Source: Nguyenibacter vanlangensis (GTDB lineage: Bacteria; Pseudomonadota; Alphaproteobacteria; Acetobacterales; Acetobacteraceae). Taken from it: a stretch of DNA of 64,000 bases. Location of the stretch: assembly GCF_038719015.1 (NCBI RefSeq), contig NZ_CP152276.1:568001-632000 (forward strand). Direction: 5' to 3'. The translations under genes and the position numbers were made by a program. Positions 58,366 to 64,000 of the stretch are shown here, piece by piece (the first letter of the stretch is position 1; each line of letters begins with the position of its first letter). The notes beneath the pieces were generated by a model that saw only the letters and a program-made list of their open reading frames with translations, had not been told where the DNA came from and ran no database searches.

Positions 58366-59160
58366 TCAGCCCGGGTGGCGCAGCAGCCCGCCTTCGACGC
58401 GCAGCGCGGCGCCGGTGGTGGCCGATGCCTGGGGCGAGCAGAGATAGGCGACCATGCTGGCGACCTCCTCGGGTTCGGCCAGGCGGCGGATCAGCGAGCT
58501 GGGGCGGTGCATGGGCACGAATTCGGCCGCGATCTCGGCGGCCGGGCGGCCGGACTCGCGGGCCGCCTTTTCGAACATCTCCATCACGCCTTCGGTGCGG
58601 GTGGGGCCGGGCAGCACCGAATTGACGGTGACGCCGGTGCCCGGGACGCTTTCGGCGATGCCCCGGGCGATGGCGATCTGCGCGGCCTTGGTGAAGCCGT
58701 AGGGGATCATGTCGGGCGGGATGTTCAGTCCGGATTCGCTGGAGATGAAGACCACGCGGCCCCATTGGCGGCCGACCATGCCGGGCAGGTAGTGCCGGGT
58801 CAGGCGCACGCCGCTCATGACGTTGACGTCGAAGAATCGCTGCCAGTCGGCATCCGGCGTTTCGAGGAAATCGCCCTGTTCGAAGATGCCGAGATTATTG
58901 ACCAGGATATCGGCCTGCGGCACCTGTCGGACGAAGCTGTCGGCGCCGGATTCGCTGCCCAGGTCGCCGGCCACGCCGCGCAGGCGGGCGGCGGGCACAT
59001 GGGCGCGGACATGGGCGATGGCCGCGTCCACCCGGTCCTGGCCGCGGCCGTTGACGACGATTTCGGCGCCGGTTTCCGCCAGGGCGGCGACGATGGCCAG
59101 GCCGATTCCGGCGGTCGAGCCGGTGACGATGGCGGTCTTGCCGGTCAGGTCGATCTTCAT
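58366..59160 (-). CDS. Short-chain dehydrogenase/reductase (SDR)
   Basis: 264 residues. The cofactor loop TGSTAGIG (14-21), NNLG, the catalytic Ser in FISSES and YGFTKAA (Tyr-x3-Lys) are intact. NGRGQDR after the second strand suggests NADP(H). AAGGAGACAGG precedes the ATG; the other SDR gene at 17030-17782 has nearly the same leader. Substrate unknown. It is not obviously linked to mfd, which ends 63 bases upstream. Confidence 0.87.
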   Translation of the reverse strand: MKIDLTGKTAIVTGSTAGIGLAIVAALAETGAEIVVNGRGQDRVDAAIAHVRAHVPAARLRGVAGDLGSESGADSFVRQVPQADILVNNLGIFEQGDFLETPDADWQRFFDVNVMSGVRLTRHYLPGMVGRQWGRVVFISSESGLNIPPDMIPYGFTKAAQIAIARGIAESVPGTGVTVNSVLPGPTRTEGVMEMFEKAARESGRPAAEIAAEFVPMHRPSSLIRRLAEPEEVASMVAYLCSPQASATTGAALRVEGGLLRHPG

Positions 59161-59223
59161 GTTGCCTGTCTCCTTCGATTGGGGGTGGCGATTGGGGGTG
59201 GCGGCCGTGACGGGCCGTGCCCG

Positions 59224-62200
59224 TCAGGCCGCCTTGTCCTGCCCGGCCGCCAGGCGGCCGAGCGCCTGGACCGTGTCCTTGGCCAGCCGGATGCGCTGGG
59301 CGTTCGTCAGTTCGCGCACCAGCGCCAGCTTGTGGTCGGGCCGCAGGCGGACATTGGCTTCCTTCTGCGTCGCGATCCAGCCGACCAGTCCGCCGGGATT
59401 GGCGAAGCTGTTGCCGCGGAACTGGAGCACCATGCCCTTGGGCCCGGCTTCGAGCCGTTCGACGCCGGCCTCGCGGCACAGGCGCTTGAGCGTGACGACG
59501 TCGAGCAGGTTGCGGACCTCGTCGGGCGGCGTGCCGAAGCGATCGACCAGTTCGGCCTCCATCGCCTCGATCTCGGCATCGTTGGCCAGGGCGGCGATGC
59601 GGCGATACAGGCCCAGCCGGACCGGCAGGTCGGTCACGTAGCCCTCGGGGATCAGCACCGGCAGGCCGAGGATGATGTTGGGCGTCCAGTCGCGGTCCTG
59701 GAGCTTGCGCTTGCCCTTCTCGACGCGCAGTTCGGCCACCGCGTCCTCGAGCATCTGCTGGTAGAGTTCGATCCCGACCTCGCGGATATGGCCGGATTGC
59801 TCGTCGCCCAGCAGGTTGCCGGCGCCGCGCAGGTCCAGATCGTGCGAGGCGAGCGTGAAGCCGGCGCCCAGCGTGTCCAGCGTCTGCATGACTTCCAGCC
59901 GTTTTTCGGCCGCGGCGGACAGGACATGGGTCTGCGGCCAGGTCAGGTAGGCATAGCCGCGCTGCTTGCCGCGCCCGACGCGGCCGCGCAACTGATAGAG
60001 CTGGCCCAGCCCGAACATGTCGGCGCGATGGATGATCAGCGTGTTGACCGCCGGCATGTCCAGCCCGCTTTCCACGATGTTGGTGGAGAGCAGGATATCG
60101 TATTTGCCGTCGCCGAATTCGGTCATGACCCGTTCCAGCTCGGTCGGCGTCAGGCGGCCATGGGCCTGGACGAGCCGCGCGTCGGGCACGATGTCGTGCA
60201 GGCGCGCGGCCATGCGGTCCAGGTCCTCGATCCGCGGGACGACGCAGAAGATCTGTCCGCCGCGGAAGCGCTCGCGCTGGATCGCCTCGCGGATCACGAC
60301 GCTGTCGAAGGGCATGATGAAGGTGCGCACCGCCAGCCGGTCGGTGGGCGGGGTGGCGATCAGGCTCATTTCCCGCACGCCGGTCAGAGCGAGCTGGAGC
60401 GTGCGGGGCAGCGGCGTGGCCGAGAGGGTGAGGACGTGCACGTCCTCGCGCAGCGCCTTCAGCTTCTCCTTGTGGGCCACGCCGAAATGCTGTTCCTCGT
60501 CGATGATCAGCAGTTCCAGGTCGGCGAACTGGACGCCCTTGGCCAGCAGCGCGTGGGTGCCGACCACGATGTTGATCGTGCCGTCGGTCAGGCCCTTGCG
60601 CACGGCGGCGGCGTCCTTGGCGGTGACCATGCGCGAGAGCTGCGCCACCGTGATCGGCAGGCCCGCGAAACGGGCCGAGAAGGTGCGGAAATGCTGCCGC
60701 GCCAGCAGGGTGGTGGGCACCACCACCGCGACCTGCGCCCCCGACAGGGCGGCGACGAAGGCGGCGCGCAATGCGACCTCGGTCTTGCCGAAGCCGACAT
60801 CGCCGCAGACCAGCCGGTCCATCGGCCGGCCCGAGCCCATGTCCTCCAGCACGTCGGCGATCGCGCGGGACTGGTCCTCGGTCTCGACGAAGGGGAAGCG
60901 GGCGCAGAATTCGTCCCACAGCCCTTCGGCCGGGGCCAGGGCGGGGGCTTCGCGCAGCGCGCGCAGGGCGGCGGTGCGGATCAGTTCACCCGCCATGTCG
61001 CGGATGCGCTGCTTCATCTTCGCCTTGCGGTTCTGCCACGAGGCACCGCCCAGCCTGTCCAGCGCGACCCCGGCCTGGTCGGAGCCGAAGCGGCTGAGCA
61101 ATTCGATGTTTTCCACCGGCAGGAACAGTTTTTCGTTCCCGTCATAGATCAGCCGCAAGCAGTCGTGCGGCGCGCTGCCGACGCCGATCGTCTCGAGCCC
61201 GTCATAGCGGCCGATGCCGTAATCCTGGTGGACCACCAGGTCGCCCTCGGCGATTTCCGAGGCTTCGGCGATGAACTGGTCGGCCTTCCTGCGGCGGCGG
61301 GGCGGGCGGGCGATCCGTTCGCCCAGCAGGTCCTGCTCGGAGACGAAGGCCATGTTGTCGGCGATGAAGCCGCGTTCCAGCCCCATGATGGTCAGCCCGA
61401 CCGTGCCGGGCGGCATGTCGTGGTCACGCGACCAGGTTTCGACCACCCGCACCCGCATGCCGTGTTCGCGCAGCAGGCTGGCGATCCGTTCGCGCGAGCC
61501 GCGGGTCCAGGCGGAGACGTAGGCGCGGCGTCCGACCTCGGTCCATTGCCGGACCTGGGTGTCGAGCAGCGCGAAGACGTTCTCGCGCCCCTCGGCGCCC
61601 GCGCCGCGGGCGAACAGGATGCCCGGCCGGCCGCCGGCATCGAGGCCCGGGGCGTCGTCGGGGCGGGCGAAGGGATTGAAGGTGATGACCGGATGGCCGG
61701 CCAGGATTCCGTCCCAGCCCTTGCGGTCCAGATACATCAGGTGCGGCGGCAGCGGGCGGTACGGGACCTCGCCCTCGCGCACCGGCTGGCGGCGGGCTTC
61801 GAAATGATCGGCGATCATTTCCAGCCTGGCGGCCAGGACCTCCTCGGCCTGGTGGGCCAGGATGACGGCCAGGCCCGGCAGGTAGTCGACCAGGGTCTCC
61901 ATCTGATCGTGGAACAGTGGCAGCCAATGTTCCATGCCGGCGTGGCGGCGGCCGTCCGAGACGTGCTGGTAGAGCGGATCGGCGGCGGCCGGGCCGAACA
62001 GGTCGCGCCAGCCGGTCCGGAAGCGCGAGATGCTGGCCTGGTCGAGCGTGAAATCGGCGACCGGCCGCATGACGAAGCGATCCAGCCGGTCCGAGGACCG
62101 CTGGCTGGCGGGGTCGAAGCGGCGGATATTTTCGATTTCGTCGCCGAACAGGTCGAGGCGGACCGGTTCGGGCTCGCCCGCCGGGAAAATGTCGAAGATG

Positions 62201-62673
62201 CCGCCGCGGGCGGCGAATTCGCCGGGTTCCATCACCGTGTCGGTGCGGTTGTAGCCGGCGGCGACGAGCAGTTCGATCAGCAATGGCTGGTCCAGGCTGT
62301 CGCCGGCGGCCAGCGTGATCGACTGGCCGCGGAAGGCGGCCCGGGGGGCGACGCGCTGGACCAGGCCGCCGACCGTGGTGAGCACGATGCGCGGGCCGGC
62401 CGCCGGTTCCAGCAGGCGCGTCAGCGTGGCGACGCGTTCGGCGACGATGGCGGGATTGGGCGAGACGCGGTCATAGGGCAGGCAGTCCCACGCCGGGAAG
62501 CGCAGGATTTCGACATTCGGGGCGACGAAGGACAGCAGGTCGCCGATGCGGGCCATGCCGGCATCGTCGCGCGCGACGTGCAGGACGGGGCCGTCTTGTT
62601 CGGCGGCGCGGCGCGCCAGCAGGAAGGCGTCGAACCCGTCGGGGACGCCCCAGATCGTGGCCCCCGCGGTCAT
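59224..62673 (-). CDS. mfd: Transcription-repair coupling factor Mfd
   Basis: Displaces stalled RNA polymerase at DNA lesions and recruits UvrA. 1149 residues, full length. The N-terminal UvrB-like modules (about 1-330), the RNA-polymerase-interacting CarD-like domain (about 490-560), a RecG-like translocase with Walker A CGDVGFGKTE and the DEEQ box IIDEEQHFGV, and the C-terminal TRCF domain (about 1000-1110) are all present. The ATG overlaps the sdhE stop as ATGA. A long open frame on the opposite strand here is a composition artefact. Confidence 0.97.
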   Translation of the reverse strand: MTAGATIWGVPDGFDAFLLARRAAEQDGPVLHVARDDAGMARIGDLLSFVAPNVEILRFPAWDCLPYDRVSPNPAIVAERVATLTRLLEPAAGPRIVLTTVGGLVQRVAPRAAFRGQSITLAAGDSLDQPLLIELLVAAGYNRTDTVMEPGEFAARGGIFDIFPAGEPEPVRLDLFGDEIENIRRFDPASQRSSDRLDRFVMRPVADFTLDQASISRFRTGWRDLFGPAAADPLYQHVSDGRRHAGMEHWLPLFHDQMETLVDYLPGLAVILAHQAEEVLAARLEMIADHFEARRQPVREGEVPYRPLPPHLMYLDRKGWDGILAGHPVITFNPFARPDDAPGLDAGGRPGILFARGAGAEGRENVFALLDTQVRQWTEVGRRAYVSAWTRGSRERIASLLREHGMRVRVVETWSRDHDMPPGTVGLTIMGLERGFIADNMAFVSEQDLLGERIARPPRRRRKADQFIAEASEIAEGDLVVHQDYGIGRYDGLETIGVGSAPHDCLRLIYDGNEKLFLPVENIELLSRFGSDQAGVALDRLGGASWQNRKAKMKQRIRDMAGELIRTAALRALREAPALAPAEGLWDEFCARFPFVETEDQSRAIADVLEDMGSGRPMDRLVCGDVGFGKTEVALRAAFVAALSGAQVAVVVPTTLLARQHFRTFSARFAGLPITVAQLSRMVTAKDAAAVRKGLTDGTINIVVGTHALLAKGVQFADLELLIIDEEQHFGVAHKEKLKALREDVHVLTLSATPLPRTLQLALTGVREMSLIATPPTDRLAVRTFIMPFDSVVIREAIQRERFRGGQIFCVVPRIEDLDRMAARLHDIVPDARLVQAHGRLTPTELERVMTEFGDGKYDILLSTNIVESGLDMPAVNTLIIHRADMFGLGQLYQLRGRVGRGKQRGYAYLTWPQTHVLSAAAEKRLEVMQTLDTLGAGFTLASHDLDLRGAGNLLGDEQSGHIREVGIELYQQMLEDAVAELRVEKGKRKLQDRDWTPNIILGLPVLIPEGYVTDLPVRLGLYRRIAALANDAEIEAMEAELVDRFGTPPDEVRNLLDVVTLKRLCREAGVERLEAGPKGMVLQFRGNSFANPGGLVGWIATQKEANVRLRPDHKLALVRELTNAQRIRLAKDTVQALGRLAAGQDKAA

Positions 62674-62993
62674 CGTGCGTTTCGCAGCGCGGCGTGGCGG
62701 GCAGGATCGCCCGCATCGGCCAGGAGCGCGCGCATCATCGGTCCGTCCAGTTCGGCCGGCACCGGCCTGCGGCCGCTGAGCCAGTCGGCCAGGTCGGTGT
62801 CGGGCAGGTCCATCACCGCCTCCAGCGCGTCCAGCTCGGCGTCGGTCATGCGGGCCAGGCGAGGCGCGACGAATCCGCCGATCAGGATGTCGGTTTCCTG
62901 CGTGCCGCGATGCGTGGCGCGGAAATAGATCCGCCGCCGGCGCGTATCGAGCGATGCGAGGTCGGGCGTGTCGTCGGACATGTCGTGGGGCAT
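62670..62993 (-). CDS. sdhE: FAD assembly factor SdhE
   Basis: 107 residues (103 if it starts at the ATG at 62981). It helps attach FAD covalently to succinate dehydrogenase. Seen are the family core RRRRIYFRATHRGTQETD, with the essential RGxxE (RGTQE), and DAELDALEAVMDLPDTDLADWLSG. It overlaps mfd and is divergent from recG with about 120 bases between, the common alphaproteobacterial arrangement. Confidence 0.92.
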   Translation of the reverse strand: MPHDMSDDTPDLASLDTRRRRIYFRATHRGTQETDILIGGFVAPRLARMTDAELDALEAVMDLPDTDLADWLSGRRPVPAELDGPMMRALLADAGDPARHAALRNAR

Positions 62994-63116
62994 AAGGCTG
63001 ACCCGGAATGGTTTCGTTTTGTTCCTGTGCGTCGCTGTCCTATAGCCCTCCGACGGGGTCCTGTCAGCCCGGCTGGGCACCGGGACGGAACGAGAGGGAC
63101 GGTCGAGCGGCGCGTG

Positions 63117-64000
63117 GTGGACAGTATTCTTCAGGACGGGCCGGAAAACGCAATCGCCCCGCTGCTGGCGCCGTTGGACAGCCTGCCGGGCGTGGGTCCC
63201 GCTGTGGCGCGGCTGCTGGCGCGGGCGGCGCGGGGCGGGCGGGTGATCGACCTGCTGTTCCATCTGCCGGAGTCGGTGATCGACCGGCGGTACCGGCCGG
63301 CGTTGCGCGATGCGATTCCGGGGCAGGTCTGCACGCTGCAGGCGGTGGTGCGCCGGGTGGATGCGCCGGCGCGCGGTACGCGCCAGCCCTGGCGGGTGCA
63401 GATATCGGACGGCACGGGCAGCGCCGACCTGGTGTTCTTTTCGCCCTATCAGGCGCGGCAGATGGCGGTGGGGGCCACCGTCGCGGTGTCGGGCATGCTG
63501 GAGGCTTTCGGCGACCGGCTGTCGATGGCGCATCCGGAGCATGTCGTCGCGGGCGGGCGCATCGAGCGGATACCGGCGCTGGAGCCTGTCTGGCCGCTGA
63601 CGGCGGGACTGTTTGCGCGCCATGTGCGCGGCGCGCTGCGGGAGGCCCTGCTGCGCCTGCCCCTCCTGCCCGAATGGCTGGATGCGGCACTGGTGGCCCG
63701 GCGGCACTGGCCGGATTTCGCAACCGCGCTGCGGCAGTTGCACAGCCCCGAATCCTTTCCCGAGCTGCTGTGCGACGATGCCTGCGGGGCGGCGTGGGAG
63801 CGGGCGCGGCAGCGCCTGGCCTGCGACGAATTGCTGGCGCAGCAAGTGGCGATGGCCGAGGCCCGGCGCCGCAACCGCGACCGGCCGGGCCGCGCGGTCG
63901 CCGCCACCGGCGCGTTGCGCGCCGAGGCGCTGGCGCGATTCGGCCATGTGCCGACCGGGGCGCAGGTCCGGGCGCTGCGCGAGATCGATTCGGACATGGC
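63117..64000 (+). CDS. recG: ATP-dependent DNA helicase RecG (N-terminal part, runs off the window)
   Basis: Remodels stalled replication forks. Only the first ~295 codons are present and no stop is reached. No ATG fits; the frame offers GTG codons at 63114 and 63117. The wedge/OB domain is recognisable: LAPLDSLPGVGPAVARLL (HhH-like start), DLLFHLPESVIDRRYRP, VQISDGTGSADLVFFSPYQ and VSGMLEAFGDRLSMAHPEH. A TTGTTC-N16-TATAGC pair (63019-63046) could be its promoter. The helicase motifs lie beyond the window. Confidence 0.93.
   Translation, partial: MDSILQDGPENAIAPLLAPLDSLPGVGPAVARLLARAARGGRVIDLLFHLPESVIDRRYRPALRDAIPGQVCTLQAVVRRVDAPARGTRQPWRVQISDGTGSADLVFFSPYQARQMAVGATVAVSGMLEAFGDRLSMAHPEHVVAGGRIERIPALEPVWPLTAGLFARHVRGALREALLRLPLLPEWLDAALVARRHWPDFATALRQLHSPESFPELLCDDACGAAWERARQRLACDELLAQQVAMAEARRRNRDRPGRAVAATGALRAEALARFGHVPTGAQVRALREIDSDM

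Noticed and set aside
57763-62928. A 1721-codon open frame on the plus strand opposite mfd
   Set aside because: It is antisense to a complete, well-conserved mfd gene and its sequence has no family similarity. Very GC-rich genes commonly leave such open frames on the opposite strand.
63007-63024. Second SOS box upstream of recG/sdhE
   Set aside because: GTTTCGTTTTGTTC resembles the lexA near-match, but the spacing is six rather than seven, or two bases of the half-site mismatch; recG is not a usual LexA target.

Overview
The window is a 64 kb piece of a GC-rich alphaproteobacterial chromosome, most probably from an acetic acid bacterium (Acetobacteraceae, Gluconacetobacter/Komagataeibacter type). 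This rests on several things seen here: alphaproteobacterial gene clusters (trpEGDC-moaC, eno-ftsB-pdhA, bolA-J-domain-cobS-cobT, rodZ-ispG-hisS-prfA-prmC-DUF4167), a LexA gene preceded by the alphaproteobacterial direct-repeat SOS box, and very high GC throughout. The species cannot be fixed from this sequence alone. Most of the window is core genome, densely packed, and no gene-free stretch exceeds about 280 bases.

Layout. 1-16.8 kb holds the start of pdhA, then moaC, trpC, trpD, trpG, trpE and a PpiD-type chaperone on the minus strand. Diverging from these are tpiA, secG, pyrG, kdsA, eno and an ftsB-like gene; rpmG, moeA and lexA follow. Relative to the usual alphaproteobacterial order, the whole moaC-to-ftsB block looks inverted. 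16.8-24.3 kb is an accessory segment: a short-chain dehydrogenase with a divergent LysR regulator, a Tat-exported multicopper oxidase, a small membrane protein, a broken GNAT gene beside an AT-richer GNAT gene, and a TonB-dependent receptor. 24.3-29.1 kb is a biotin locus: bioF, bioH and an in-frame bioC-bioD fusion, with bioA divergent. 29.1-38.7 kb is a housekeeping run on the minus strand (lysC, nitronate monooxygenase, rodZ, ispG, hisS, prfA, prmC, DUF4167). It is interrupted by one exported protein of unknown function and a cluster of four inverted repeats.

38.9-48.1 kb carries ubiG, a lactonase, DUF2147, DUF1178, grxC, comF, a methyltransferase, moaA, DUF3553, phosphohexomutase, galU and tRNA-Leu(GAG). 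48.2-53.7 kb carries lipB, a LolA-like lipoprotein, bolA, a J-domain protein and the cobaltochelatase subunits cobS and cobT. 53.7-58.3 kb carries a PLP decarboxylase, a haloacetate-dehalogenase homologue whose whole catalytic triad is replaced, a bile-acid-symporter-family transporter and an exported unknown. 58.4 kb to the end carries a second dehydrogenase, mfd, sdhE and the start of recG.

Three patterns cut across the genes. First, the octamer CCCTGCCC (complement GGGCAGGG, matching the FtsK-orienting KOPS consensus GGGNAGGG) occurs about nineteen times on the plus strand and about once on the minus strand, whatever the gene orientation. Second, five genes (eno, the TonB receptor, DUF4167, lolA and the 57.4 kb exported gene) end in short tandem duplications that copy the stop codon. 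Third, the trp/moaC and eno/ftsB clusters have swapped outside neighbours, as a single inversion would produce. No wholly new multi-gene system is evident; these patterns, the bioC-bioD fusion and the dead hydrolase are the most interesting content.
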